Positions 11,390-23,502 of a DNA stretch of 55,740 nt are shown piece after piece. This DNA is from Circinella minor. Taxonomy: Eukaryota > Mucoromycota > Mucoromycetes > Mucorales > Lichtheimiaceae. The notes under the pieces are model-generated. The model saw only the letters and a program-made list of their open reading frames with translations. It made no database searches and was not told where the DNA came from. The stretch is from NCBI GenBank assembly GCA_016758965.1, contig JAEPRB010000254.1, positions 1 to 55,740 on the forward strand. Reading direction: 5' to 3'. The translations under genes were made by a program, and so were the position numbers. Within the stretch, counting starts at the first letter, position 1. Each line of letters opens with the position of its first letter.

Positions 11390-13179
11390 TTATATAAGAT
11401 AATTTTCTATTGATATTATGATTATGATAAATGACATGATAGTTGACATGGAGAGCTTAATAAGGAAGCCTTGACTAGATGAAGATGATGATATCTTTTC
11501 CACAGAAGAACCACCACTGTTGCCATGATTACCCATATTAGTGTTATTATTATGAATGCTGTTACTTGATTCTCGTGTTACATACCCTCCTGTCGCTCGA
11601 GCACTAGCAAATCCTATTCGGTCATTACCCATATCAAAAACAAGATAGGTCGATCGGAGCACTGTATCACCAACCAAAACGAAACCTTGGTTACCAAGTT
11701 GATTTGCTGTCTCGCTATCACTAGGTAACCATGGCGCAATACCAAACATACACTGTGTCGCTTTTCCCAAATCATCATTATCCAAAGGAATCACAAGATC
11801 ACGCATCGGAACACTGATTAAAATAAAATCATCATCATCGTCATGACTATTCTCTTTCGGTTTTCCATTTTTTTCTTGCCTCTTGTTCTTATTATGTGTC
11901 TTATTTTGCTGTTTTTCCGGAATTAAAAAAAGTTGTAAGTGGCTGGATAAGGAATCCATATTACATGGTACAATGTATGTTCCTGAAGCATCATCTAAAA
12001 CAACATGATGTTCACCCACCGCAGCCTGTACCACCTGATTGGCTATAGCGTGATCCATGTAAGTCAAAGTGGTACCCGTATCAATAATGAAACCATGCTT
12101 TTCTGGGAACACATGATCTGTCAATCTGGTTTGATTTTCATGTACAACGCGTATGCCTTGCCCATGCGTCATCCAATAGGTATGTGGCGCATTGGATTTA
12201 TTCTTTTCGAATGATACGACTGGAGCATAAATAAGTGGCTCCTGATACATATCTTGATTAATACCACCAAATAAAATTTCACCCACCCAACCTTCATCAA
12301 ACATTGAACCCATGTAGATAGAAAAGATCGGTTCAGCAATGAAACCTTGCTTGGCCAAGTTGAATACAAATGGATCATTCGTGTAGGTGTTGTTCTTCTT
12401 ATTGATATTATGGCTCAGTGAGGATGCAAGGTGTGGGTATCCAAGACCAAATATTCCATTGGCAATTTCATCTCTATCATCAATCATATCATCCCCTTTA
12501 TGCACATGGGCACCTTGACTTGTTAATTCTTGTAGATCTTCCGAGCTTAAACCTGGCGCCACAATATCATCGGTTTGTTTAGCTAATCCAAATAATTGGT
12601 TCTGAACTTGAAGTTGTCCGACAGAAATAGTATCGCGTGCATAGGTTCCACTGGCATTACCAATGCCATAAATAATCTTGAAGGGATTGTTTGTCTCTTT
12701 ATATGTTGTAGATTGATTTGTGTCAAATCTTGCTAATGGACATGATTGACTTGGGCATTCTTTGGATGGTATCCACAAATCCGAACTTTTTTTTTTTTTT
12801 TTTTTTTTAATTTTTATCCAATATATATATATATATATATATATAAAATACATAAAACAATTAAATAAATAAAACAAAACAAGGAAATTGAATTGTATTT
12901 TTTTCTTTCTTACCTTCCTGTATCTAAAGCCAAAGTAAAGTTTTGTGGTGGTGTACCCACCCCCACACGAATTAAATATTCAGATGCTTCATCATTATAA
13001 AGTTTGGTGTTTTCAATCATAGGCCGAGGATTGATTGTTGTTATATTACTATTTTGTCTTTTTTCATAACGATTGGATGATATAGAACGTTTAATTATAG
13101 GTAATCGGATCGTAGTTGCTGTTGTTGAATACTCTGCAAGAAAAAGGATAACAAGCAGAAGCAAAAATGTATAAAGCAT
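11390..13179 (-). CDS. Secreted aspartic protease 1 (pepsin family A1)
   Basis: Two exons, 13179-12914 and 12785-11390, give 553 aa. The intron splits the codon after the first catalytic motif (DTG|S). Family A1 proteases cleave peptide bonds with two Asp residues, usually at acid pH. Seen here: signal peptide (about 1-20), a propeptide with KR sites (IIKR, YEKR), GTPPQNF, first active site DTGSSDLW (D86), flap YGIG, second active site IIDTGTTLTYM (D324), and a C-terminal Ser-rich segment followed by a hydrophobic tail (about 529-547), as expected for GPI-anchored yapsin-type enzymes. Unlike its two neighbours it has a charged insertion at about residues 379-408 (KQQNKTHNKNKRQEK ... ending in five Asp). 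It is the 3'-most member of a same-strand tandem of three. GPI anchoring is inference; the very end (ENYLI) is less typical of a GPI signal than in copy 3. Confidence 0.88.
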
Positions 13180-13858
13180 TTGTTTATCTTCTTTTTTTTT
13201 TTTTGTGATTTTAAATTATAAGCATGTGTATGTAGGTATGTATTTATATATATATTGACAAAAAAAATTTTTGTATAGTTTTTATACAAAAGAAGTTGGG
13301 AAAAAAAAAATTATTTATCTGTTGGGGAGGGTGGGGAGGGTTTATCAGGCAGAAAAAAAAAATACATACATATATATGAAGAGGGGTTTAATGCATGGGA
13401 TGAATTAAACCTTTACACCAAAGAAAACTATACATGGGTCACTTATTTTTTAATAGATTTATTTTCATTAATATCATCATCAAAAGAAATAAAACTACCT
13501 CTTTTTGAGTTTATTTCAAAAAAAAAAAAAAAAAATTGGACTTTGATTAATTCATACAACACATAGAGTAATAATCCTTAGTTACTCCTACTGTTATTCT
13601 CTCTAGATAATTTAATCAACTTTGTCTTTTTGAAAACCTATTATGTTACGTAATAATATTAAATCCAATAACACTAATGCTAAATGACTGTCATACTTAC
13701 TTGAACTTCACTTTGGACCAGAATTCTTAGATAATAACATCAGGAGCGCTTTCCTAGTTCGACCTAAAAAAATAAAATAAAAATTACGTAGTAATAACGC
13801 AAACGTGGATAATGCAAAATTTCATTCCTGTTGACGTACAAGTTATACCATACATGTG

Positions 13859-13894
<36 letters not shown>

Positions 13895-14456
13895 ACTGCT
13901 TTGGGTTAAAAAAATTTACATTTATCAACATCTTTTTTAGTATATTATCTCAACACTTATCCTAAAGAAAGAAAAGTATAATAAAAGAGCAAGTTAATAT
14001 ATACATTGTTTTTTAATAAAATTATAAATTTTTGACTTGATACGTAGGTTATAATCTCAAATGAATATTTTGTACATTCAATTTATAATAGAGTACATAG
14101 TCGTTGAAAGAGATATAATATTTGATTCCGTTATTATCTTTCTCCCCACTCCTAACTTGACAAAAATAGAAAACGATTTTTCTTTTATATGCAAAAAAAA
14201 AGCTGAGAGAGATTATAAGTAAAAAAAAAACCACAAGTTTTATAAAAGTATGCATGTATATAATAAGGATTTATTGTATTGGGAGGGAGAGGGGAAGGGC
14301 AAATGATGAAAAGATTTTATACAACGAATGTGTATCAAGTTAGAGATGTATACAGATTATTATAAAAAGAAAGGAAATGCAAAAACGAGAACATTAAAAA
14401 AAAAGAAAAGAAAGCTATTATACTCGTACATGGGGTGTTATAAGGGTTATATATGC
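13180..14456. other. Intergenic between proteases 1 and 2
   Basis: About 1.3 kb without a recognised gene. It includes an uninterrupted T run of 29 at 13861-13889, an A run at 13520 and a G-rich GGGGAGG pair at 13324-13340. It presumably carries the promoter of protease 1. Confidence 0.4.
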
Positions 14457-16224
14457 TTACAATGTTAATAAACAATTCATTGTGAAAAGAGAAATACAAG
14501 CAGCAATCCATAAACCAATAGAGTTAACTGAATTTATAATGGAAGAGCTATCAGAAAAGTTTTCAGAATCAGAAGTAGCACCGGAGCCATTGACACTTCC
14601 TGCTACACCATTAGCAGCAGCAATACCTACACGATTTTGACCCATATCAAAAACAAGATAGGCACTACGTAACATAGAATCACCTACAAGGAACATATTG
14701 GATCCTAAACCACCACCAGAAGAACCAAGAGGAGCAATACCAAACATACAAGCTGAAGATGATTCTGGGGTGTCTCCATCCAAAGGAATAACCAATTCGG
14801 ATGTGGGTACACTAAGAATAACAGGTTCACTAGATGGATCACTTGATTGAGACATTTTCAATTGAACTTGGGCATTAGAGGAAGCTACACTACAATCCAC
14901 AATCAAAACACCAGATTGACGATCCAATTGAAATCCATTTTCACCGGCAACAGCAGTAGCAATCTGGATCGCCATTTTTGTAGGCATATAAGTTAATGTA
15001 GTACCCGTATCAAGAATAAATGCACCAGTCGATTCTAAGTTAAAATCTTGTGTGTTTCCTGAAGGTCCTTGTACGGAAACACCTTGACCATATACCATCC
15101 AATAATAATATCCTTGTCCCTCTTGCTGACCATTCGCTGAACTACCATCACCCTGACTACCATCAAAATTACCCAAAGGTTGTTGTTGTGTAGTTAATTG
15201 AGCAACAGGTAAATAAGCAAGCTCACCCGAAAATTTTGATTTATCAACACCACCAAAGATGATTTCACCTGCCCAACCGCTCTGATCAGCACTATTCATA
15301 TAAACAGAAAACACAGGGTCTTGAATCACATTCTTTTCCACCAAATTAAAAACGAATGGATTATAAGCTTCTTCACCTTGTGTTGTAGCAGCAGTTAATT
15401 GTGGATAACCTAATCCTAATATACCATTGGCAGCCACACTTGTTTGATTATTTGGTTTTGTCTCATCACCGCCACTACTACTACTACCACTTGCACTAGT
15501 AGGTGTTGTCAATATATCTTCTGTCGTTTCAGCAAGACCAAATTGTTGATCGGGTACACTAGCACCAGCTACAGTCACAGTGTCTTTGACATAGGTTCCA
15601 TTGACACTACCAATACCATATTGAATACCAAAATCATCACCGTTACCTTGAAATGTAGAAGAAGCAGATTCTTTAAAACCTCCATAAGGACATTCACTCT
15701 TTGGACATTGACTTGATGGTACCCAAAGATCAGCACTGAGGGAGGAGGGGGGAAATAGAATGGTATATATAATAACAAACAAAAAAGAAAGAAGAAGTAA
15801 GTATTTGTATTCTTTGTCGATGAAAAAAACAAACATGTTATCTTCACTTTTCTCTTTTTTTTTTTTTTCAAAAAAAGAAAAAGATCTACAACAAATAATA
15901 ATATAAACACGCGTACCTTCCAGTATCTAACGTCACTGTAAAATTTTGAGGTGGTGTACCAATTCCCACTTGAACGAGGTATTGTGATCCTTGATCATTA
16001 TATAATTTTGTTGTAAATGTATCTGCACGCTTGTTAAGGACTTTACCATGTTTTCGTCGAGCCGCTTCCAATAGATCAGTACTATATGGATTACGAATTA
16101 ATGGAAGACGAAGAAGTTGTGGATCATTTTCTCTTTTAACATAATTACCACTATTACTATGACTAGCAATAGTTGTGGTAACAGATGTTATAATTAATAA
16201 AGAAGTTGTGATCGACAACAACAT
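14457..16224 (-). CDS. Secreted aspartic protease 2 (pepsin family A1)
   Basis: Two exons, 16224-15917 and 15735-14457, give 528 aa. I chose ATG 16224 because it starts a clean signal peptide (MLLSITTSLLIITSV); an in-frame ATG 168 nt upstream would add an unlikely low-complexity leader. Seen here: propeptide with KR sites (VKREN, NKRAD), GTPPQNF, DTGSADLWVP (catalytic D100), flap YGIGS, second site FILDTGTTLTYM (D345), a Cys pair after the first site (CPKSEC), and a Gly/Ser-rich C-terminus ending in a hydrophobic stretch (LWIAACISLFTMNCLLTL), suggesting GPI attachment. It shares the intron position inside the DTG-S codon with its neighbours, evidence for tandem duplication. Polyglycine/serine and Gln-rich loops (GSSSSGGDE, NGQQEGQG) are specific to this copy. 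Substrate preference cannot be told from sequence. Confidence 0.88.
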
Positions 16225-17236
16225 GATGTTACAAAACAAAAGTATATAAAAAAAAAGGTGTGTGTGTGTGTGTGATCGACAAAGCAAAGATGGAAAAGAG
16301 TTTGTTTGTTTACAATGAGGAAAAAATAAGACAAATATTATAAATGTCAAAAAAAAAAGTGGAACCTTTATTTTGTTGTTTATGTTTTTCAATTATTCCG
16401 AGACAAAAAAAAAAAAAAAAAAATTAGAGTTTATTATCATTGTACATCGTCATAAAGCCATATGAGCAATATTAATTAATATATTTTTTATGAAATTGCG
16501 ATTGAACTCAACCCCTTGAATTCCTTTAGTGTAATAATGACGGCATGAACATGATCTTTGACTTCTACGTAGTTTTATGTAGTAGTACGTATAATATAGA
16601 GAAGAGAATTTGCTTTGCTTTTTTTTTTCTTCACAATTTAATTTATCATTGTCGTGATAATAATCGAATTGTACGTATATATACATTATACTTATTTTCA
16701 TATACGAACAGATGAACACAGATGTAATTGACGACAGTTTTTTTTTTTGTATAAGGCAGAAAACTTACTGAGACCCTTCATTAAAAAAAAGATTGTTACG
16801 TACGTACGTATAACAGCTTTCTTTCAAAAATAAAAAGTACGATTTCCCCAATAATAGGCATGAGTTTCACATATGAACCTGTGACCATAGTAACAATCAT
16901 ATTTGAGAGAAACATTGCAAAAAAAAAAAATGATTGATTGATTGTTATGATGTGTTATATAATAAATTATAGCTGTTTGTGTAAAAAAAAGTAATAATAG
17001 TTATAAGGTAGTAGTAATAATAATAATAATAATAATGTACTTTGTTTTTACACAATACAATACTTTTTATATATAATAATAATAAGTAAATAAAAGTGTA
17101 AAAATAAATTTGTTATTGTTGTTGTTGTTGTCGTTATATGTGTGTGAGAGAGAGAGAGAGAGAGAGCAAAAATGGGGTTGGTAATAAAGTGGTATTACAA
17201 AAAAAAAAAGTATAATATTTTAAATTATAAAGTGTT
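16225..17236. other. Intergenic between proteases 2 and 3
   Basis: About 1 kb. It contains (GT)n near 16258-16274, an A run at 16406-16423, an (ATA)n run near 17013-17035 and (GA)n at about 17143-17167. No gene recognised; the open frame at 16450-16719 (-) has no family resemblance. Confidence 0.4.
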
Positions 17237-18922
17237 TTACATGAGCCAGTAGGAGGCAATGGCAGAAACAGTAGCACCTGCAACTACATTAATGATCTTG
17301 AAAGTGGAAGCAGCAGATTCATCTTGACCCTTGGATGCATTCGATTTTTGTTGTTCGGTCTTGTTATCACTGTTGTCATTGTTGTCACTGTTGCCATTTG
17401 TACTAGATGTTCCTCCTTCGGTCTTTCCAGCTGAACTGGCAGGAGTGAATTGACCGGCACCAGCCAAATTCACAGGTGCTAAACCAACTTGATTATTTTT
17501 CATATCATGAACCAAATACATGGAACGCAACGATGCTTCACCAATAATCCAACTTTCACCCGCAGTTAAACCACTCGAAGAAGCTGTAATACCAAACATA
17601 CATGCAGTGGCAGTGTCAAGGTAATCAGTATCCAATGGAATAATCATTTCTTTCACAGGTGTGCTAATAGTGACAGCATTTTGAGAAGCACTTTCAGTCG
17701 ATGTACTAATTTGGAATTCAATATTGACGGTACTTTTTTTCAAATTACAATCGACACGATAAACGCCATTCAATTCGTCCCATGAATACTTGGATTTCGA
17801 ACCCGTGGCAGCTTCAAGAATACCTTCGGCATAAGTCTTGGGGACCATGGTCAATGTAGTACCCGTATCAAGAATAAAAGCTTGAGGTGTGAATGATTTT
17901 TGATAATTATTGACCTTGACACCTTGGCCAGCAACAGACCAATAAAGATAAGTGCCTCCTGTTTTTTTGCTGTCAGCACCCACATTAGGTGAAACCAAAT
18001 AGTTGGCTGTATCGTAAGTCACCACAGGAACATATTGAAGTTCACCAGTGAATTTAGAAGTATCAATACCACCAAATACAATTTCGCCTGACATACCATA
18101 AGAATAATGGCTATTTAAAAAGATGGAAAAGACTTGATCGTCTAATGTCTTTCCCAAATTAAAAGGAAATGGCTCGACGTTCGAGACACCACGTGCACTG
18201 TTAAGACCTGGGAATCCAAGGCCTAGGATACCATTACATTGTTCGCCGCTCGAAACAACACCAAGAATATTTTTGGTACCGCTTGCAAGACCGATCTTTT
18301 GTTTGTCAACTTTAGCTGTACCAACGGTAACAGTATCAATACCATAATTACCTGTGGCGCTACCAATACCATATTCAATGGAAAAGATTTCAGTATTTGA
18401 TTCAAATGTAGATGATTTTTTACCATCGAAACGTTCATAAGGACAAGAGGATGTTGGACAAGCAGTGGATGGTACCCAAAATTCAGCACTGTTTTCATAA
18501 TATATATAATTTATTATCGTTTCATTTTCCCCCCACCAATAATTTTATTAGTTATAATTTTTTTCCATTTTCGTTGTGTTTTAATACTATATAATTTTAT
18601 TTTTATTTTTATGTTTTAAATGTTTATACCTTCCAGTATCTAAAGTCAAATTAAAAGATTGTGGAGGTGTACCAACACCAGCTTCAATCAAATATTCTCT
18701 ACCAAAGGCATTATAAATAGATGATCTAGTAGCGTCGCGTTTTTCGAGAGGTGTTGACTCAAATCGTCGAAGTTGTGCAAGTTGACCATTTGAGTTACGA
18801 ATAAGAGGTAGACGAACAATACCTTCGTTGTTAGGGGGGACAACAGCAGCGTCAGTACCAAATAAACATGATGTTGAAACTATGGCAATGAGAGCAGCAG
18901 AAGCTATACTAGAAAGATACAT
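17237..18922 (-). CDS. Secreted aspartic protease 3 (pepsin family A1)
   Basis: Two exons, 18922-18630 and 18488-17237, give 514 aa. ATG 18922 (MYLSSIASAALIAIV) gives a good signal peptide; an in-frame ATG 24 nt upstream only adds a Lys-rich leader. Seen here: propeptide ending near LEKRDA, GTPPQSF, first active site DTGSAEFW (D95), flap YGIGS, second site FILDTGTTLTMV (D305), paired cysteines (CPTSSC), and a C-terminus with Ser/Asn/Gly linker then small residues and a hydrophobic tail (INVVAGATVSAIASYWLM), the best GPI-signal candidate of the three. The first site reads SAEFW where most A1 enzymes have SSDLW, a conservative change outside the catalytic DTG. The shared intron position ties it to the other two copies. 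A role in cell-surface processing or nutrient release is inference. Confidence 0.88.
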
Positions 18923-20967
18923 GTTTTTTTGTATTTTTTTTTTCAACGTATCAATATCAAGAAAAATATAAAGAAAAAGTTGGGGGGGTTTTTTTTTTCT
19001 TTACTATATCAAAAAAAAAAAAGGACAGTAAGGGGGGGGGGAAGTAAGGGTATATCTAAAAGAATGGAAAGGATGTATACAAACTGGAAAAAAAAAATTA
19101 AAAAAAAGAAGAGGAAAAAGAGAGGAAAGGGGATAAAGTGTTTTCAAAACTTCCAGAAAAAAAAAATGGTTATGAAAAAAAAAAAAAAAAAAAAAAAAAA
19201 AAGAAAATTATTACAATTACAATCAGTGTAATACTAATAATTAAAGTTAAAGAATCGGAAGAACTTGAGTGGCGGACTACTTTGGTTCAATGCTACACAA
19301 AAACTTAGATGTCATTGCCTTATCAAGCTCATTGCCTTCCCATTTCTTGCGGAGTATATTTACTGTAATGTTACATTTGTGGATCATCTTAAAGTTATAT
19401 TTTTATTCTTTTGTTATATATAAATATAAATAAATATAATTATAAAGCCACTTGAATCTTGGTCGATCTTGCTTCGCGCCACGACTAAAAAGCCTTTCTA
19501 GGCCATATAGCCGTTTGATTTATTTATAAAAATGTATATAATCTCGTGTGCAGATATTTTATTTCCCTTTCTTTACTTCTTTTTTCAATATCCGAAGAAA
19601 TAATTGAACGTTTTTTTGGATTTTTTCTTTCACACCTTTTATTTTGACATGATAAAAATCTATTAATTATAAAAATAGATTGGTTTTTTTTTTAATATGT
19701 TTTATGTTGTATGTTGTATACTTTTATACATTTTTTCGTTTTTTCCATTAAACAATATAAAAGAAAAAAAAAGAGTGGTTAATATCTCTGGAATATTCTT
19801 TGTAATCTTTTTTTTTTATATATATTCGAGTCTGAGATTATTGTTTAATTGTTAATAATAATGATAAAAATAAGGGTGCATAAGTTTTTAGTGTTATAGT
19901 TTATTTCTATGTTAAACTTTTATCGAAAAATGGCTAGCACGAGTTTCCCCCCCCCCTTATTCTCGCATAACTTGTACTAATTTGTATTGTTACCATTACA
20001 AAAATTGAAAATAAAAAAAGAAAGTAGCTTACAATACTTTATTTATTTTATTTTTGGCTTTGCAATAAGTATATATATTATAGTATATTTATAGTACCAG
20101 CCATATACTGGTAGTAGGTATGTATATGTTGTTTATGTAGAATTACACATTTATGTTTTTTCTTATTGAGTAGTTCAAACTGGTATACTTAATTGGAAGA
20201 ATCCCAATTCCCACGACACAAGAAAGAGATAACAACTTTTTTTTTTTAAAAAAAAAATGTACATGATTTAGCGTTTTGCATAAAGTATCATTGATTCTTA
20301 TAATGTTTGTAGTTGTTAGGCAAAAGTAATATTAATATTTTTTTATCACTTAGTTACATACGTATACATAAAAATAAGGAGAAGAACAATATTATATGTA
20401 TAGTATCATTATGATTATATTTGTTGTACGACGTTGGATATTAATTGCCTGATACAAAAAAAAAAAAATTATTGTGATAGGCAAACTGAAACATATATAT
20501 TCTTTTTTGTCTGATCATATAATTGATCCATGATTCATTATCTTTTTTTTTTCTGTTTATATACTACTACGTTAAACTATTGAAGATTTTTTAGAGATAT
20601 TTTTCTGTCATCAAAGGTTGGCAAGTAGAGTGATTTTCTTTTAGATGTACTATACTCGCTTATCACTTAAATCCCCCTGCTTCAGCATAGTAGTATGTCA
20701 TATGAATACATCATTCATTTCATAAATCTCTACTTTTATTAATACCATCCTCTTTTCTTTTTCCGTATATATATATATACTTCAAACGAATTACATTCTA
20801 ATCCAATAATGTTATTTTAAAAAAAACGTTCATACATTTATTTTTAACAAAATAATTTATATCTAGAAACGAAAAATAATTTTGCTTGTAATATTATGTT
20901 GTAAATTATAAATGTTGTTTTAGATGATATTATTTTATTTTTCTTTTGGATTTGGTAAAAAAGAATT
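18923..20967. other. Intergenic, no gene recognised
   Basis: About 2 kb between protease 3 and the mitochondrial gene. It holds a Lys-coding A-rich stretch (18929-19231) with an A run near 19178-19201, and a C run near 19948-19957. Nothing domain-like is seen on either strand. Confidence 0.4.
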
Positions 20968-21113
20968 CTAATCCGATCGAACCTTGAGGTCAGACAAATC
21001 AACTTGTTGACCAGTAACAAGACCACGAGGACTTGCACGTTCAAATGATCTAATTTTTTTTTTTCATTTTATCAATTTATGTCAATTTAATTACAATGCA
21101 TAACTATTTAACT

Positions 21114-21144
<31 letters not shown>

Positions 21145-22011
21145 TCCCATTCAAAAAAAAAGACTTACTCTGGGTTTCTCAAACGATAAATAGGGGCACG
21201 TTGAGCTTCTTGGACAACAAGTCTATATTAAATTATATATCGTTTTAATTTTGTTGTTGTTTATATATATATATATCCTCCCCTCACATACATAGTATTC
21301 GATTCATATATACGTGTTATACGTGTTATACGCGTTTTTCCATTACAAAGCACATGTCTATTATTATAATTATTATTTTACCTGTATTCAGCCAACTTGG
21401 ATGCATCATCGAGCTTTTGTTGGTTAAACTTATCCATATCCTCAGACGATTCCATATGGTATTCAATCCATTTGGTGAAAGGATGCTTTTCCTAATAAAA
21501 TGAAATTAACCAGTGAAAAAAAAATACCAATTAATAAAAAAAAAATAGTTGTCGAATTGTATAGGTTGCTTTCTTATAATATGAAAATAATAATTCGTTT
21601 TAAAAAAGAAGAAAAAAAACCGTACTTCGCCTTGGTTGGTCAAGTGTTGATCGATACGATAAATAGCAACACCAGCAATGACAGCAATGACAGTGTTTCT
21701 CCAAATGTTACCGTTGAATGCTATATATTAAACATTTATATATTTTCAAATTATTAATTTTATGTAAAGTAAAAAAAAAAAAAAAAAGTGGTACAAGGAC
21801 GTGTTGGTAGTGGATCTTTTATAAAATAATAATAATAATAATGATAATAAAAGAATAGTATTAAAAAAAAACAAAAATTAAACTTAGACTCACTTTCTTC
21901 GGCAAATTTGGGACTAGCATCCTTAGCATCAGAAGCAAAATTACGACGGGTGATTTGACGAGTCAAAGGTGCTCGCACCAGGCGAGTTGAAGAAAGGATG
22001 CGAGATGCCAT
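20968..22011 (-). CDS. Mitochondrial inner-membrane protein, probable complex I 17.8 kDa-type accessory subunit
   Basis: Five exons, 22011-21894, 21720-21626, 21491-21382, 21222-21169 and 21049-20968, give 152 aa (about 17 kDa). The N-terminus is a typical mitochondrial presequence: Arg/Ser-rich, no acidic residues, ending RRNFAS. After the FNGNIWRN motif comes one short hydrophobic segment (about 49-60, VIAVIAGVAIY). The rest is a soluble tail with EKHPFTKWIEYHM, LVVQEAQRAPIYRLRNPESFERASPRG and VDLSDL. Size, single membrane segment and tail motifs resemble the fungal NADH:ubiquinone oxidoreductase 17.8 kDa subunit as I remember it. The mitochondrial location is well supported; the complex I assignment is tentative. 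All four introns are short GT-AG; two end in TATATAG tracts. Confidence 0.6.
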
Positions 22012-22269
22012 TTATGTTATATAATAGGTTGGTATTTGCAGACGAGATTTTTTTTTTCTTTTTTGGCTGTAATCCAAGGAAAGCCCTCGCCCAATTCGAC
22101 CCTTTTTTTTTTTGCTTGTGACGTCGGCACTCACGTGATCCGATAATTTCATACAAACTACAGGATTTTTGCTCCACGAACAGAATTTTTCATCTGCGAG
22201 CTTTTTTTTTTTTTTTTTTCATCTGCGACCTTTGAATCTTCGCTATTTTCGCCAGTGAGAATTTTCTTT
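22012..22269. promoter_or_regulatory. Upstream region of the mitochondrial gene
   Basis: Contains GTGACGTCGG and CACTCACGTGATC at about 22119-22141, that is a CRE-like TGACGTC core and an E-box CACGTG 110-130 bp upstream of the start. Both are common regulatory cores in fungi. A repeated TTTCATCTGCGA flanks a T run at 22200-22220. Function is inferred from motif form only. Confidence 0.25.
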
Positions 22270-22440
22270 TTCATGAAAGAATCCAAATAAATTTGTGAGA
22301 GAGCTCAATAATTTCATGGAAGAGCTCAAATAAATTCGTGAGAGAGCTCAATAATTTCATGGAAGGGCTTAATAAATTCGCGAGAGAGCTCAATATTTTC
22401 ATGAAAGAACCCAAATAAATTCGTGAAAGAACTTAATAAC
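22270..22440. repeat. Degenerate 43-bp tandem repeat, about four copies
   Basis: Copies start at 22270, 22313, 22356 and 22398. Each begins TTCATGRAAGARCYC, then AATAAATTCGTGAGAGAG, then CTCAATAAT. Each unit itself looks like two diverged 21-22 bp halves (TTCATGAAAGAACTCAA and TTCGTGAGAGAGCTCAA). Not coding: stops occur in every copy. Confidence 0.8.
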
Positions 22441-23502
22441 TTTAGAGATTTGACGAAAGAACTCAATTTTTTCGCTTAAGGGGTTGACAGTATATTTGAT
22501 CTGCGGAAATCGAGTATGTCTGAAATAAAATACTGTACATGTTGGTCGGTGGTTGCCTGGGAAAGTCCGGCCACTATTGCAGGAAATTACTGCAGAAACA
22601 CCCAAGCCCGTTTTTGGATGCTGCTAGTAATATAAAAAACTTAGAAATTATTTTAATATATATTAACAATTTATAGTGTAAAAGCTACAAAAACATACCA
22701 TTTCATGCCAACTCAGGATTATGTCGTGAAGATCTGTTGCCATGACAATGTTACCTAGCAATGTTTATCTTTATCCTTTTGACAATCGCGCTTTTGACGC
22801 CATGTCGCATAAAAAAATCAAAGTGACCAAAATAATCCCATTCATGAATAACTGCCCAAAGAAAAGCATATAGAAAAAAGATGGCTCACTAGCTGTGATT
22901 ATAACCTGTGTGTTAAATATATACTCATATGTCTATGATTATCTTTATATACTATATAAGTATAAAACTAAATGCATTATTATGATTTTATCAAGTTTCC
23001 CATATTAAAATACAGTACTATTTTGTATATATAGACTATAAAATAATAACCTTGAAGGTACAACTTGATCTTGTCGGAGGAAATAATTAATATAACCCAT
23101 TAGTAAAAAATATACCATCTCTGGACACACACATACACACATACACCACATTTATATGTATATACACATGTTTATTGTCATTTCAATGTTTATTTCCTTT
23201 AATCATCAATGCTTGATTATTTTAGATTTTATCGCGTGATGTCAAGAGACAATATAATAAGAGTTTGAACAAAAAATTCTTCTATCCAAATTTACAGCTT
23301 GATTTGTATATTTTCTATAAAATAATAATAAAAGGGTACTAATCAGGTATCTTTTTGCTCCTCAATAATATATCAGTGTTTCTAATATTAAACATTACCT
23401 ATCCATGGCTACAGCCTGATAATAAGTAAATGATGATATGATTACAAAAATGGACTGAGATTGAAATACAGTATATTACATCTATTGATCATGTGGACGA
23501 GC
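22441..23502. other. Intergenic, no gene recognised
   Basis: About 1 kb, less homopolymer-rich than other gaps. The open frame at 22399-22605 (-) overlaps the repeat and has no recognisable domain. A (CACACATA)-like stretch lies near 23125-23150. Confidence 0.35.

Noticed and set aside
15444..15716. Plus-strand frame inside protease 2
   Set aside because: Shadow of the protease on the other strand.
18929..19231. 100-codon plus-strand frame upstream of protease 3
   Set aside because: Almost entirely Lys and Arg from A-rich DNA; no start context or domain.
22399..22605. 68-codon minus-strand frame
   Set aside because: Overlaps the 43-bp repeat and shows no family motif.
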